A stretch of 64,000 nucleotides of DNA from Maribacter caenipelagi (GTDB lineage: Bacteria; Bacteroidota; Bacteroidia; Flavobacteriales; Flavobacteriaceae): contig NZ_SNZW01000015.1 of NCBI RefSeq assembly GCF_004364175.1, positions 320,326-384,325 on the forward strand. The letters are read 5' to 3'. Every line of letters starts with the position of its first letter. The stretch's first letter is position 1. Positions 42,956 through 53,376 of this stretch are shown here, one piece after another. Under the pieces are notes generated by a model. That model saw only the letters and a program-made list of their open reading frames with translations, was not told the DNA's origin and ran no database searches. The position numbers and the translations under genes are program-made.

Positions 42956-45412
42956 CTATAGCTCCTTAGCGTTCTTAACTTTGACATCTGTGATAGCGAT
43001 ATCAATTACTTCTGACATTTCTTTTACGTAATGAAAAGTAAGTCCTTTCAAGTAAGATTCTTTAATTTCCTTAATATCACGCTCATTATCAGCACAAAGA
43101 ATAATCTCTTTTATTTTTGCTCTTTTAGCCGCAAGAATCTTCTCTTTTATTCCGCCAACAGGCAATACCTTACCACGCAATGTTATCTCACCTGTCATTG
43201 CCAAACTCTTTTTAATTCGCTTTTGAGTGAATAACGAAACTAACGAAGTTAACATGGTTATACCTGCACTAGGGCCATCTTTTGGCGTAGCACCTTCTGG
43301 CACGTGAATATGTACATTGTACTTTTCAAATACAGACGAATCAATACCAAAACGTTCTGCATTAGATTTTATGTATTCCATGGCAATGGTGGCAGACTCT
43401 TTCATGACTTTACCAAGGTTACCGGTAATACTCATTGTCCCTTTACCTTTTGAGAGTATAGATTCAATGAATAAAATATCTCCACCAACACTCGTCCAAG
43501 CTAAACCTGTAACTACACCCGCAACTTCATTATTTTCATATTTGTCACGCTCCATTTTAGGCGCTCCCAATACTTCAATAATATCTTCATTACTTACCTT
43601 AATATCATATTCTTCTTCTGTAGCAATAGATTTCGCTGCATAACGTACCATTTTGGCAATTTGCTTTTCTAAAGAACGTACTCCAGATTCACGTGTATAC
43701 CCTTCAACAATTTTCTCTAGCTGTGGTTTTCCAATTTTCAAGTGACTAGAATCTAAACCATGCTCGGTCAATTGTTTTGGTAACAAATGTTTTTTGGCAA
43801 TCTCTACTTTTTCTTCAATAGTATAACCACTTACATGTATAATCTCCATACGATCCCTAAGTGCAGGTTGAATGCTCCCTAGGTTATTAGCGGTAGCCAC
43901 GAACATTACTTTAGAAAGGTCATAGCCCAATTCTAAGAAGTTATCATGAAAGTCGCTATTCTGCTCCGGATCCAACACTTCTAACATGGCAGACGAAGGA
44001 TCTCCTTGATTGCTATTAGACAATTTATCTATTTCATCAAGTATAAAAACAGGATTTGAAGTACCAGCCTTTTTGAGACTTTGAATAATTCTACCCGGCA
44101 TTGCACCAATGTAAGTTTTACGATGTCCTCTAATTTCAGCTTCATCTCGTAACCCACCTAAAGACATACGTACATATTCCCTACCTAATGCCTCTGCAAC
44201 AGATTTACCCAACGAAGTTTTACCAACACCCGGAGGTCCGTACAGACATAAAATAGGAGATTTCATATCGTTTCTCAGTTTTAATACCGCTAAATACTCA
44301 ATGATTCTCTTTTTAACATCTTCTAAACCATAGTGATCACGATCCAAAATTCGTTGCGCTCTTTTTAAATCGAACTTATCTTTCGAATACTCCCTCCAAG
44401 GTAATTCCAATAAAAGATCTAAATAGTTTCTTTGAATAGAATATTCTGCGACCTGCGGATTCATCCGCTTCATTTTCGCTAATTCTTTATCGAAATGCTC
44501 TTTTACTTTTTTACCCCACTTCTTCTTTTTAGACTTGATTTTCATCTCCTCTAATTCCTCATCATAAGAAACGCCACCCAATTCTTCTTGAATGGTTTTC
44601 ATTTGCTGATGTAAAAAGTATTCTCTTTGCTGTTGATCTAAGTCATTTCTAACTTTAGACTGTATATCATTCTTAAGCTCCAGCTTTTGCATTTCAACAT
44701 TCATATACTTCAATGTTGCCAATGCTCTATCTTGCAAGCTACCTATCTCTAATAAATCTTGCTTCGCCTTTACATCTAAATTCAGATTAGAGGATACAAA
44801 GTTTATTAAGAATGAATTACTTTGAATGTTCTTAATAGCAAAAGAAGCTTCACTTGGAATGTTCGGATTGTCTCTGATAATTTTTAAAGCCAATTCTTTA
44901 ATAGACTCAATAATCGCCAAGAATTCTTTATCGTTCTTCTCTGGTCGTATCTCTTCGGTCTCTCTAACTGTAGCTGTTAAATATGGCTTTTTGGTCAAAA
45001 CTTCTGCAATCTCAAAACGCTTTTTACCCTGTATAATTACCGTTGTATTACCATCGGGCATTTGAAGCACTCGCAGTATTTTGGCAACCGTCCCCAATGT
45101 GTTAATATCCTGCACATCTGGGTTTTCGGTTTCCTCATCTTTCTGTGAAACTACGCCAATGACCTTAGAGCCATTATTGGCATCTTTTATCAATTGTATA
45201 CTTTTATCTCTGCCTGCAGTAATAGGAATTACTACACCAGGAAAAAGCACTGTATTCCTTAAAGGTAAAATAGGTAAGGTTTCTGGCAGAGTTTCACCAT
45301 TCATTTGCTCCTCATCTTCTGGAGTCAATAGTGGTATAAGCTCAGAATCTTGATCTATTCCTTGTAAAGACATATTGTCAAAATTTGAAAATTTAGAATC
45401 TTCCATACTCAT
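42956..45412 (-). CDS. lon: ATP-dependent protease Lon
   Basis: 818 residues. The N-terminal substrate-binding domain begins [20 protein letters not shown] (about 44-63). The AAA+ module has [19 protein letters not shown] (Walker A, about 390-408) and FILDEIDKL (Walker B). The C-terminal protease domain has the catalytic Ser in [10 protein letters not shown] and Lys in [13 protein letters not shown]. It degrades misfolded and regulatory proteins in the cytoplasm. A second ATG two codons in is an equally good start. No heat-shock element was recognised upstream. Confidence 0.96.
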   Translation of the reverse strand: MSMEDSKFSNFDNMSLQGIDQDSELIPLLTPEDEEQMNGETLPETLPILPLRNTVLFPGVVIPITAGRDKSIQLIKDANNGSKVIGVVSQKDEETENPDVQDINTLGTVAKILRVLQMPDGNTTVIIQGKKRFEIAEVLTKKPYLTATVRETEEIRPEKNDKEFLAIIESIKELALKIIRDNPNIPSEASFAIKNIQSNSFLINFVSSNLNLDVKAKQDLLEIGSLQDRALATLKYMNVEMQKLELKNDIQSKVRNDLDQQQREYFLHQQMKTIQEELGGVSYDEELEEMKIKSKKKKWGKKVKEHFDKELAKMKRMNPQVAEYSIQRNYLDLLLELPWREYSKDKFDLKRAQRILDRDHYGLEDVKKRIIEYLAVLKLRNDMKSPILCLYGPPGVGKTSLGKSVAEALGREYVRMSLGGLRDEAEIRGHRKTYIGAMPGRIIQSLKKAGTSNPVFILDEIDKLSNSNQGDPSSAMLEVLDPEQNSDFHDNFLELGYDLSKVMFVATANNLGSIQPALRDRMEIIHVSGYTIEEKVEIAKKHLLPKQLTEHGLDSSHLKIGKPQLEKIVEGYTRESGVRSLEKQIAKMVRYAAKSIATEEEYDIKVSNEDIIEVLGAPKMERDKYENNEVAGVVTGLAWTSVGGDILFIESILSKGKGTMSITGNLGKVMKESATIAMEYIKSNAERFGIDSSVFEKYNVHIHVPEGATPKDGPSAGITMLTSLVSLFTQKRIKKSLAMTGEITLRGKVLPVGGIKEKILAAKRAKIKEIILCADNERDIKEIKESYLKGLTFHYVKEMSEVIDIAITDVKVKNAKEL

Positions 45413-45667
45413 ATATCGGTCATTCTGTCATTAAATGAACAGAAATTTATTTTTATAAATTATACATAAATGCTGTAATAGCAATGAAAACTAGGCGAAT
45501 ACAGCCTTTTACACCATCATTTGCATATAGGTATTTCAATTCTTATGCCAACTGAATTATTTCATTTTAAAAATTAGACTTTATAAAAAGAAAGAATTTT
45601 TAATAATAATTCTAACAAACTGTAACAAACCGTAAATTGAATCATCTTTCAATAAACCAATCACTTT

Positions 45668-46222
45668 TTGAGCCAACAAAAGGAACATATTGATGAGCTA
45701 GTGCAATTGTGCTTAGCCGGTAAACAAAGTGCACAGCTAGAAGTGTACAATAGGTATTACAAGGCCATGTTCAATACTGCACTCAGAATCGTAAAAGACG
45801 CTGCCCAAGCAGAAGACATTATGCAAGAATCGTTTTTAAGCGCATTTACGAAACTGCATACTTTTAAAGGGGAAGTAACTTTTGGATCCTGGTTGAAACG
45901 CATTGTTATCAACAACAGCATACATCAATATAGAAAGCAACAAAAAAAGAATGAAGTTGCTTTAGATGAAGTATTGTACAAGGTCGAAGATAATGACGGA
46001 ATTGCATCTGACCATGTGTTTACAGAACTAAAGGCTCAAAAAGTGATGGAAACCATGAAAGATTTAAAAGACAATTACAGAATTTCTTTGACCTTACATC
46101 TAATTGAAGGGTTTGATTATGATGAAATTTGCGAAATCATGAACATTAGTTATGCCAATTGCAGAACTACTGTTTCAAGAGCTAAAGAAAGTCTTAGAAA
46201 AAAATTAATACTCGCAGTCTAA
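45668..46222 (+). CDS. ECF-family RNA polymerase sigma factor
   Basis: 184 residues from a TTG start. Region 2 (about 20-90) has YNRYYKAMFNTALRIVKDAAQAEDIMQESFL and FGSWLKRIVINNSIHQYRK. Region 4 (about 125-180) has LTLHLIEGFDYDEICEIMNISYANCRTTVSRAKESLRKKL. It directs RNA polymerase to a regulon probably including its own operon. The next gene starts on its last base (TAATG). Confidence 0.94.
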   Translation: MSQQKEHIDELVQLCLAGKQSAQLEVYNRYYKAMFNTALRIVKDAAQAEDIMQESFLSAFTKLHTFKGEVTFGSWLKRIVINNSIHQYRKQQKKNEVALDEVLYKVEDNDGIASDHVFTELKAQKVMETMKDLKDNYRISLTLHLIEGFDYDEICEIMNISYANCRTTVSRAKESLRKKLILAV

Positions 46223-46785
46223 TGAAGAAAGATACTATTGACGAGCTTTTTATTGAGCTACAGGATAAAATGGATTATGCGGAACCCACCAGTGGGCACC
46301 AACAACGTTTTTTAGAAAAACTAAATAAATCTAAAGGAGGAACAACGTTGGCAACTAAGAAAAATAATAATTGGATGCTCTTTTTATCTGTCGCTGCATC
46401 GATTGCTATTTTACTAACGGTAGGTATTTTTCAATTTAACACAGCTAGTAGTATTGAAGATCAGGTTGCCGAAATTTCACCCGAAGCATCTAAGACCCAA
46501 TTCTATTTTGCCAATCTAATCGAAGAGCAGATCAACGAACTGAATTCTGAAAAATCACCGGAAACAGAAAAAATTATCAATGATACCATGGCGCAATTGA
46601 AAAAGCTTCAATTAAACTATACCAAAATGGAACAAGACCTATTAAATGGTGGTAATAGCAAATTAATATTAAGTGCTATGATCACAAATTTTCAAACTAG
46701 AATAGACCTTCTTAACGAAGTAATGATACAAATTGAGAATATTAAATCAATAAAAAAATCAAATGATGAAAACTTTACTATATAA
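46222..46785 (+). CDS. Putative membrane anti-sigma factor
   Basis: 187 residues. A cytoplasmic N-terminus (1-48, with SGHQQRFLEKLNKSK at about 23-37), one transmembrane helix (WMLFLSVAASIAILLTVGIF, about 51-70) and a periplasmic, mostly helical part form the topology of an anti-sigma factor. It lacks a His/Cys zinc motif. It is coupled to the ECF sigma gene by a one-base overlap, which is the main reason for the call, and the following gene begins inside its last 23 bases. Confidence 0.72.
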   Translation: MKKDTIDELFIELQDKMDYAEPTSGHQQRFLEKLNKSKGGTTLATKKNNNWMLFLSVAASIAILLTVGIFQFNTASSIEDQVAEISPEASKTQFYFANLIEEQINELNSEKSPETEKIINDTMAQLKKLQLNYTKMEQDLLNGGNSKLILSAMITNFQTRIDLLNEVMIQIENIKSIKKSNDENFTI

Positions 46786-47857
46786 ATACACCTGGCTATT
46801 AATGCTAGCATTCACAACTGTTGTTACTGCCAACGAAATTTCTTTTTACGGTAAGCATACCAGAGAAAAGACCATTAAAAAAGAATTTAATGTGAATGCC
46901 AACGCATTGCTTAAAATAGACAACTCTTACGGCAATCTAAATATTACTTCTTGGAACGAGAATAGGGTTGTCATTGAAGTACACATTAAGACCAATGGTA
47001 ACAACGAAGACAAAGTTCAAAAAAAACTAGATGAGATTTCTGTTGATTTCGAAGCTAGCAGCGAACGTGTATCTGCAGAAACTATTTTCAATAAAAGTAG
47101 TAACGGCTGGGGCTGGAGCTGGGGAAATAACAACAATGTTCATATGCAAATCAATTATACTATAAAGGTTCCTGTTAAAAACAATGTTGACCTAAGTAAC
47201 GATTATGGTAATATTAACCTTGATAGAATTGATGGGCATGCCAGAATTAACTGTGATTATGGAAGATTAGAATTAGGAGAACTTAGAGGACGAAATAATA
47301 AATTAAATTTCGATTACACCTCAAAATCTACGATCGGCTATATTAATAGTGGAGAAATAAGAGCTGACTACTCAGGTTTCAACATAGAAAAAGCTGGAAA
47401 CCTTGCCATAAATGCCGACTATACAAATGCCAGTATCGGCACCATGGATAATTTAGAATACACCAGTGATTATGGAAATATGGATGTTTCTGAATTAAAA
47501 AATATAGATGGAAACGGTGACTATATAACGGTAAAACTAGGTGTCGTACACGGTGATGTTTCCATCGGTGCAGACTACGGGTCTATTCGTATCAACGAAC
47601 TAGCTTCAGATGCCGGTAATGTAGAAATAAGAACAGATTATACCGGAATTAAAATTGGGTACAACAGCGAATATCATTTTGATTTTGATATTTCAACAAG
47701 TTATGCCGGTGTAAGCGGTAAAGACGACTTCACCATTAATATTAGTACAGAAAAATCTTCTGACAAGCACTATGAAGGATTTTATGGTTCTAAAGGAAGT
47801 GGAAACAAAATGACACTTTCAAGTGATTATGGAGGAATAAGTTTTACCAAAAAATAA
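46763..47857 (+). CDS. Exported beta-helix protein with DYG repeats (DUF4097-like adhesin)
   Basis: 364 residues. A signal peptide (about 1-24, ending VVTAN) precedes FNVNANALLKIDNSYGNLNITSWNENRVVIEV (about 42-73), typical of DUF4097-type putative adhesins. From about 145 to 364 short segments beginning D-Y/S-Y-G/T/A recur about every 20 residues (SNDYGNINL, NCDYGRLEL, RADYSGFNI, NADYTNASI, TSDYGNMDV, GADYGSIRI, RTDYTGIKI, SSDYGGISF), suggesting a right-handed beta-helix. Location beyond the inner membrane is likely; function unknown. It is in the sigma factor operon. Confidence 0.85.
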   Translation: MMKTLLYKYTWLLMLAFTTVVTANEISFYGKHTREKTIKKEFNVNANALLKIDNSYGNLNITSWNENRVVIEVHIKTNGNNEDKVQKKLDEISVDFEASSERVSAETIFNKSSNGWGWSWGNNNNVHMQINYTIKVPVKNNVDLSNDYGNINLDRIDGHARINCDYGRLELGELRGRNNKLNFDYTSKSTIGYINSGEIRADYSGFNIEKAGNLAINADYTNASIGTMDNLEYTSDYGNMDVSELKNIDGNGDYITVKLGVVHGDVSIGADYGSIRINELASDAGNVEIRTDYTGIKIGYNSEYHFDFDISTSYAGVSGKDDFTINISTEKSSDKHYEGFYGSKGSGNKMTLSSDYGGISFTKK

Positions 47858-47874
47858 TTATCAATCAATTAAAA

Positions 47875-48609
47875 ATGAAAATCATGAAAAAATTAAGCGT
47901 ATTATTATTCACAGGGTTAATCTCCCTATCCTGTTCAGCGCAATGGGGAAAGACTATTAAAGGCAACGGCAACAATGTAACTATTGAAAGAAATACAAGA
48001 GATTATGATGGAGTAGCAGTTTCTGGCTGGTTCGATGTTGATTTAGTTGCAGGAAGTGAAGGTGAAATTATTTTAGAAGGGGAAGAAAACCTTTTAGAAT
48101 ATATTATCACCGAAGTTAAAGATGGCAAGTTGGTCATTAAAACCGAAAAAGGAGTTAACCTAAAATCTAGCAATTGGAAATCTGGAATTCATATCACAAT
48201 ACCTGTCGAATCTATTAGTTCTGTTGCAATGTCCGGCTCAGGAGATATCGTAGGCAAAACAAAAATTAAATCAGATAAATTCCGTACGGCCATGTCAGGC
48301 TCAGGTGATATTACATTAGATATTGACACGAACTCAATTTCAGCCTCAATGTCTGGATCTGGAGATATTTCTTTAAGTGGTAAAACCACAGACTTTGAAG
48401 CTACTATTTCTGGTAGTGGAGATATTGAGGCATACGACCTTGAAGCTGACAATGTAGACGCTACGGTATCTGGCTCTGCAGATATACAGGTTACCGCAAA
48501 CAAATCTTTAAAAGCGAGGGTTTCTGGTTCCGGTGATATTTCTTATAGAGGTAATCCTGAAAAAGTAAATACCAAAACCTCTGGTTCTGGAGATATTTCC
48601 AAAGGGTAA
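47875..48609 (+). CDS. Head-GIN (DUF2807) domain lipoprotein-like protein
   Basis: 244 residues. The hydrophobic leader ends LISLSCSAQW, so Cys at about 20 may be lipidated. The start could be ATG 47884, three codons in. YDGVAVSGWFDVDLVAGSEGEIILEGEENLLEYI (about 45-78) is the head-GIN domain. A run of M/V-S-G-S-G-D-I motifs (seven, from about 120 to 243) spaced by about 20 residues follows, forming a repetitive beta structure. Function unknown; it is probably under control of the upstream ECF sigma factor. A terminator follows. Confidence 0.9.
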   Translation: MKIMKKLSVLLFTGLISLSCSAQWGKTIKGNGNNVTIERNTRDYDGVAVSGWFDVDLVAGSEGEIILEGEENLLEYIITEVKDGKLVIKTEKGVNLKSSNWKSGIHITIPVESISSVAMSGSGDIVGKTKIKSDKFRTAMSGSGDITLDIDTNSISASMSGSGDISLSGKTTDFEATISGSGDIEAYDLEADNVDATVSGSADIQVTANKSLKARVSGSGDISYRGNPEKVNTKTSGSGDISKG

Positions 48610-48647
48610 AAGCATAAGATCAAAATAGCGAACAATCAATTCAACAC

Positions 48648-48670
48648 AGCCTCTTTTAAAGGGGCTTTTT
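48648..48670 (+). terminator. Terminator of the ECF sigma operon
   Basis: AGCCTCTTT pairs with AAAGGGGCT, then six T. It overlaps the end of the convergent MFS gene. Confidence 0.78.
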
Positions 48671-49987
48671 TGATTCTTTAACCCTGGTAAGCAAGAACAT
48701 TCCAATTAAGAAGAATATACCTAAGAATATAATTGAACTTCTCATGCTGCCTGTTCTTTGCGCTATTATTCCATAAAGAAAAGTACCAATGATTATCCCT
48801 ATTTTTTCAGCTACATCATAAAAGCTGAAGAATGAAGTGGTGTCTGTAGTCTCCGGTAAAAATTTTGAATACGTAGATCTTGACAGTGCCTGTATACCTC
48901 CCATAACCAAACCTACGCAACCGGCGGCAATATAGAAATCTGTCGGTGTAATAACAAAATAGGCATATATACAAATGCCTACCCAAAGGGCATTGACAAC
49001 TATTAATGTTTTAATGTTTCCATATTTTTCCGATGCTCGTGCAGTTACCGTTGCACCTAGTATTGCGACGATTTGTATGACCAATATACTTACTATCAAA
49101 CCTGTTGTACGTTCAGAATCTGTTCCCCATGCTATTTCTTCTTCTCCAAAGTATGTAGCGATGAGCATTACCGTCTGCACGGCCATACTATACACAAAAA
49201 AAGCAGCTAGATATCTTTTAAGTTTTACCTGCTCACCAAGTTGATGCCATACTAACTTTAGCTCTTTGAATCCATTTAAAACAATATTGGTTCTTTTTCC
49301 CTCTTTCTTATACCCTTTTGGCAGATAGTAAAAACTGTATTGTGCAAAAAGTATCCACCAGATACCTACAGTTACAAAGGAATATTTCATTGCCTTTATT
49401 TCTGCAGCACCAGCTTCATCTGTAGTGATACCAAAGAATTCCGGTTTCATGACCATTGCCAAGTTAAAAATGAGCAAAATTACGCTACCAACATATCCTA
49501 AAGTAAAGCCTTTAGCACTAATCGCATCTTGTTGTCTTGGAAAAGCTACATCGGGTAAATATGAATTATTGATAGCAAAACTGACCCAAAATCCCACTAA
49601 TCCGAAGAAATAGCATGCTAAGCCTATGTATATATTTTCTAAAGAAAACCAGTATAAGCCAATGCATGAGAGTCCACCTAAGTAGCAAAAAAACTTCATG
49701 AACATTTTTTTATTACCGAGATAATCTGCAATACCAGACACTAAGGGGGTAACGAATGCTATAAAAACAAATGCCAAAGAAGTAGTATAACTTATTAAAG
49801 GAGCACGGGCGATATCACCACCAAAAACGGTTACTTTTTCAATGCCGGCAACTCTAAATAGTGCACCATAAAATATAGGAAAAACTGCCGAGGAAATTAC
49901 TAAACTATATACAGAATTTGCCCAGTCGTAAAAGGCCCATGCGTTCAATAATTTTTTACTTCCTTTTAAAACCAGTGTCTTTGCCAT
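48656..49987 (-). CDS. MFS transporter, UMF1 family
   Basis: 443 residues from ATG 49987 (MAKTLVLKGSKKLL). A longer start at 50011 would lie inside a terminator hairpin and is rejected. KLLNAWAFYDWANSVYSLVI near the N-terminus is the signature of UMF1-type (unknown major facilitator) transporters, the group that includes Atg22-like permeases. About twelve hydrophobic segments follow, with GGIQALSRSTYSKFLPE at the conserved second-half loop. The substrate is unknown. It is 61 bases downstream of the M48 gene and behind that gene's terminator. Confidence 0.9.
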   Translation of the reverse strand: MAKTLVLKGSKKLLNAWAFYDWANSVYSLVISSAVFPIFYGALFRVAGIEKVTVFGGDIARAPLISYTTSLAFVFIAFVTPLVSGIADYLGNKKMFMKFFCYLGGLSCIGLYWFSLENIYIGLACYFFGLVGFWVSFAINNSYLPDVAFPRQQDAISAKGFTLGYVGSVILLIFNLAMVMKPEFFGITTDEAGAAEIKAMKYSFVTVGIWWILFAQYSFYYLPKGYKKEGKRTNIVLNGFKELKLVWHQLGEQVKLKRYLAAFFVYSMAVQTVMLIATYFGEEEIAWGTDSERTTGLIVSILVIQIVAILGATVTARASEKYGNIKTLIVVNALWVGICIYAYFVITPTDFYIAAGCVGLVMGGIQALSRSTYSKFLPETTDTTSFFSFYDVAEKIGIIIGTFLYGIIAQRTGSMRSSIIFLGIFFLIGMFLLTRVKESKKPL

Positions 49988-50000
49988 ATATAAAAATAAA

Positions 50001-50024
50001 AAGCCGTTCATTTCTGAACGGCTT
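50001..50024 (-). terminator. Intrinsic terminator after the M48 gene, just upstream of the MFS gene
   Basis: AAGCCGTTCA pairs with TGAACGGCTT across a four-base loop, followed on the minus strand by a T-rich tract. It ends 13 bases before the MFS start codon. Confidence 0.85.
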
Positions 50025-50048
50025 CAATATACAATAATCCTAAAGGTT

Positions 50049-50858
50049 TTAGTTAAATTTTGTTACTCCAAATTTAGCTGCTTCTGCCGCGGCATCTGGT
50101 GCCCAAGCTGTTAGATTATTTATTCTTGTATCATTAGAAGGGTGAGTACTCATGAATTCTGGCGGTGCCTGACCTCCACTGTTTGCTTTCATACGCTTCC
50201 ATAATTCTGCAGCTTCATAAGGGTCATAACCTGCAATGGCCATTATCTGCAACCCGATTCTATCTGCTTCAGTCTCGTGACCTCTACTAAATGGCAACAT
50301 CCCTAAATACTGTGTACCTACACCATAAGCCTGATTGAACAAGCCCAATGTTTGTTGATTTTTTATGGCCACATTACCTGCAACAGCACCTACTTGTTGT
50401 AATGTACCTGCACTCATACGCTGTGCACCGTGATCAGCAAGCGCATGTGCTACCTCGTGACCCATTACTACAGCTACACCAGTTTCTGTTTGAGTAATCG
50501 GTAAAATACCTGTATAAAAAACAATCTTACCTCCTGGCATGCACCAAGCGTTTACGGTTTCATCTTTTACCAAGTTATATTCCCAAGCATAATCTTTTAA
50601 ATAACCAGGGTAACCGTTTGCAGTTAACCAACGTTCTGCAGCAGAAGAAATACGTTGTCCCACTCTAGTAATCATTTGAGCATCTGTTGTACCCGTAACA
50701 ACATTATTCTCAGTTAAAAAAGTGTCGTATTGTGCAAATGCTGATGGAAATACCTGACTATTAGGGTAAAAATTCAATGTTTTTTGACCTGTAAAGGGGT
50801 TTACCTTACAAGCAGATACGCCAATAAAGACGAATACTATTAATACTAATTTTCTCAT
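50049..50858 (-). CDS. M48 family metallopeptidase lipoprotein
   Basis: 269 residues. The lipobox is GVSAC (Cys about 17), followed by KVNPFTGQKTLN, common in this group (LoiP/YcaL-like). The zinc site is MGHEVAHALADHGAQR (HExxH, about 134-149), with the third ligand in GHETEADRIGLQIMAIAGYDP (about 197-217). It probably acts in the periplasm on envelope proteins. It has a complete promoter overlapping the end of the GH31 gene and a strong terminator, so it is likely transcribed alone as well as by read-through. Confidence 0.94.
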   Translation of the reverse strand: MRKLVLIVFVFIGVSACKVNPFTGQKTLNFYPNSQVFPSAFAQYDTFLTENNVVTGTTDAQMITRVGQRISSAAERWLTANGYPGYLKDYAWEYNLVKDETVNAWCMPGGKIVFYTGILPITQTETGVAVVMGHEVAHALADHGAQRMSAGTLQQVGAVAGNVAIKNQQTLGLFNQAYGVGTQYLGMLPFSRGHETEADRIGLQIMAIAGYDPYEAAELWKRMKANSGGQAPPEFMSTHPSNDTRINNLTAWAPDAAAEAAKFGVTKFN

Positions 50859-50889
50859 ATTATTAATTTTAGTTAATGGTAATAAGCTA

Positions 50890-50918
50890 CAAAGTTATAG
50901 TTTTCCTGATAAATGCAA
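50890..50918 (-). promoter_or_regulatory. Promoter of the M48 peptidase gene
   Basis: Minus-strand TTG (50918-50916), an 18-base spacer and TAACTTTG (50897-50890) match the -33/-7 pattern. The leader to the start codon would be about 25 bases. Confidence 0.68.
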
Positions 50919-53297
50919 TAGCGTAAAATTTTTGTCTATTAACAAATCGTTGTTATCATTCGTTGAAATGTTACGCAATAATACCTCTTCATTATCTATC
51001 ATTACCTTTTCAATTTCAAATGGAAGACCATGAAAATTAAGTTTTACTTTCTCATACTCCGTATCAAAAGTACCATCTTTAAATAATTGAATGGTCAAAG
51101 AATTCTCTTTGCCTGTTAATTTGTAATTACTCAACGAATATCTACCTTTCTTATAATCATAGCCATCATCTGAATCTTCATATACCTCAGATGTTTCTGT
51201 ACCTTCTTTATAATATACTTCTAATACTAGTTCTTCTATTTTCTTTTCTCCTACGTATTGTTGAATAGGGTATTTAGGAATTATAGCTCCAGCTTTAACA
51301 AAAATCGGAAGCATATCTATTTCTGCCGCTACCCATTTCTCTTTACCACCTTCAACATGTTCGTCTGTCCAAAAATCATACCAATATCCACGCGGTATAT
51401 ACATTCTACGCCCTTGAGCATTAGGCTCTTGTATTGGGCAAACTAATATTTTTTCTCCAAATATAAACTCATCGGTTCTAAAATGTGTCTGATTATCTTC
51501 TTGGTCATAGAACACTAAAGACTGAACCATAGGTATGTTTTCTTTCGTGTATTTATAGAACATTGTGTATAAATACGGTAACAGTTGATAGCGTAGATTT
51601 ATAAATTTTCTAACGATATCTGTTATCTCTGAACCAAATGACCATGGTTCTTGATCACCATGATCTCCACTTGAGTGTACTCTACAAAACGGGTGAAAAA
51701 TTCCTAATTGTACCCATCTGGCAAATAACTCGCCATCTGGTTGTTCAGCAAATCCACCGATATCAGAGCCTACAAAAGAATAGCCGCTTAAACACATGCG
51801 CTGCACTTGTACATTGGCTATCCATAAATGCTCCCATGTGGCAACATTATCTCCTGTCCAAGTAGAAGAATATCGTTGTGTACCTGCAAATGCGGCTCTT
51901 GTTATTACAAAAGGCCTTTTTGGATATACATACTTCTTAACACCTTCATAAGTTGCCCTTACCATTTGCATACCGAAAACATTATGTGCTTTTCGGTGTG
52001 TACATGGGTGCCCGTCGTAATTATGACGCGTATCTAAAGGTGCCGTTTTTGTGGGTACTTCCATTACTGCTGGTTCGTTCATATCATTCCAAACCGCATG
52101 AACCCCCAGTTCTGACATAAATTCCTTATACAACTCTGCCCACCATTCACGTACAGCAGGATTCGTAAAATCTGGAAAATTACATTCCCCAGGCCATACC
52201 TTACCATGCATTAATGGCCCATCTCCCCTTTTACAGAAATAATCATTTTCTAAGGCTTCATTATAAATCCAATAATCGCGATCCACTTTTATACCTGGAT
52301 CGATCATTACTACAGTTTTGAAGCCGTCTTCTTCCAATTCCGAAATCATTCTCTTTGGATCAGGAAAGTGCTCTTTGTCCCAAGTAAAACATCGAAACCC
52401 GTCCATGTAATCGATATCTAAATAGATTGCATCGCAAGGTATTTGTAATCTTCTAAATTCGCTAGTAATTTCTTTTACGTTACTTTCAGGGTAATAACTC
52501 CATTTAGATTGATGAAAGCCTAATGCCCACATTGGAGGTAACTCTGGTGTACCGGTAAGACTTGAATATGAGCTGACTACTTTTGACATATCTGGTCCGA
52601 AAAAGAAGTAATAATTCATTTCGCCACCATCTGCCCAAAAATTGGTTATATTTCTTCGCTCTTGTGAAAAATCGAAACCTGTTCTAAAACTGTTGTCGAA
52701 ATAAATACCGTAAGCCTTACCTTTATTTAAACCAACGTAAAATGGTATAGCTTTGTAAAGCGGATCTTGTTCTTTAGCAAAGGCAAATTGATCGGTTACC
52801 CAATTTTCTACTCTTTTACCCTTTAGGTTACTATGCATGGCCTTATCGCCCATGCCGTAAAAACTCTCTCCCGATTGGGTAATTTTACTCAATTTTACGG
52901 TATTACCACCATATTCATAGTTCTCTTCCCAATGAAAACCTAATTCGTCTTCACTAATGATATTTCCCTCTAAATCTGAAATCTGGGTTCTCAAGGTCAT
53001 TTTATCTACTAAAATACTTAGCCTTGCCGTCGATATAATATACTCTGTATCGTTTTCTAAAACTTCTAGTTTACTATAACCCATAGTTGCATCTGGGTCA
53101 ATGGCATATGAGAAATCTGGCTGGAAATTGTAGTTGGTAGCGTATCTAAAACGAATAATACTACCTCTTAATATTGTTATTTGCAAAACAACACCGTTGT
53201 CTGTAGTAAAGTATAATTTATCTGAGTCTTGTGAAAATTCAACGATATGGTTTGGGTATAAATTACCTTTATACTCAAGCTCTGTATTTGTGATCAT
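50895..53297 (-). CDS. Glycoside hydrolase family 31 (alpha-glucosidase-like)
   Basis: 800 residues without a signal peptide. The GH31 core has LPPMWALGFHQSKWSYYPE, CDAIYLDIDYMDGFRCFTWD, the nucleophile region VWNDMNEPAVME (about 400), the acid/base region STWTGDNVATWEHLW, and SGYSFVGSDIGGF. The N-terminal beta domain (1-240) and C-terminal sheets are present. It releases alpha-linked glucose or a related sugar in the cytoplasm. It is 79 bases downstream of glgB, so a role in glycogen or maltodextrin breakdown is plausible. Confidence 0.93.
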   Translation of the reverse strand: MITNTELEYKGNLYPNHIVEFSQDSDKLYFTTDNGVVLQITILRGSIIRFRYATNYNFQPDFSYAIDPDATMGYSKLEVLENDTEYIISTARLSILVDKMTLRTQISDLEGNIISEDELGFHWEENYEYGGNTVKLSKITQSGESFYGMGDKAMHSNLKGKRVENWVTDQFAFAKEQDPLYKAIPFYVGLNKGKAYGIYFDNSFRTGFDFSQERRNITNFWADGGEMNYYFFFGPDMSKVVSSYSSLTGTPELPPMWALGFHQSKWSYYPESNVKEITSEFRRLQIPCDAIYLDIDYMDGFRCFTWDKEHFPDPKRMISELEEDGFKTVVMIDPGIKVDRDYWIYNEALENDYFCKRGDGPLMHGKVWPGECNFPDFTNPAVREWWAELYKEFMSELGVHAVWNDMNEPAVMEVPTKTAPLDTRHNYDGHPCTHRKAHNVFGMQMVRATYEGVKKYVYPKRPFVITRAAFAGTQRYSSTWTGDNVATWEHLWIANVQVQRMCLSGYSFVGSDIGGFAEQPDGELFARWVQLGIFHPFCRVHSSGDHGDQEPWSFGSEITDIVRKFINLRYQLLPYLYTMFYKYTKENIPMVQSLVFYDQEDNQTHFRTDEFIFGEKILVCPIQEPNAQGRRMYIPRGYWYDFWTDEHVEGGKEKWVAAEIDMLPIFVKAGAIIPKYPIQQYVGEKKIEELVLEVYYKEGTETSEVYEDSDDGYDYKKGRYSLSNYKLTGKENSLTIQLFKDGTFDTEYEKVKLNFHGLPFEIEKVMIDNEEVLLRNISTNDNNDLLIDKNFTLLHLSGKL

Positions 53298-53376
53298 GAA
53301 CTTATAAATTAAAAAATATCAATTATTACTATCAAAGAAATTCTTTAAAATAGACTAAAATAAAAACTACTTCAAA

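Noticed and set aside
42928..43005. N-terminal extension of cmk
   Set aside because: It overlaps the end of lon and adds residues not found in cytidylate kinases; ATG 42927 precedes the P-loop at the normal distance.
49988..50011. Earlier start of the MFS gene at 50011
   Set aside because: It would place the first codons in the hairpin of the M48 terminator, and MAKTLVLKG at 49987 fits the family.
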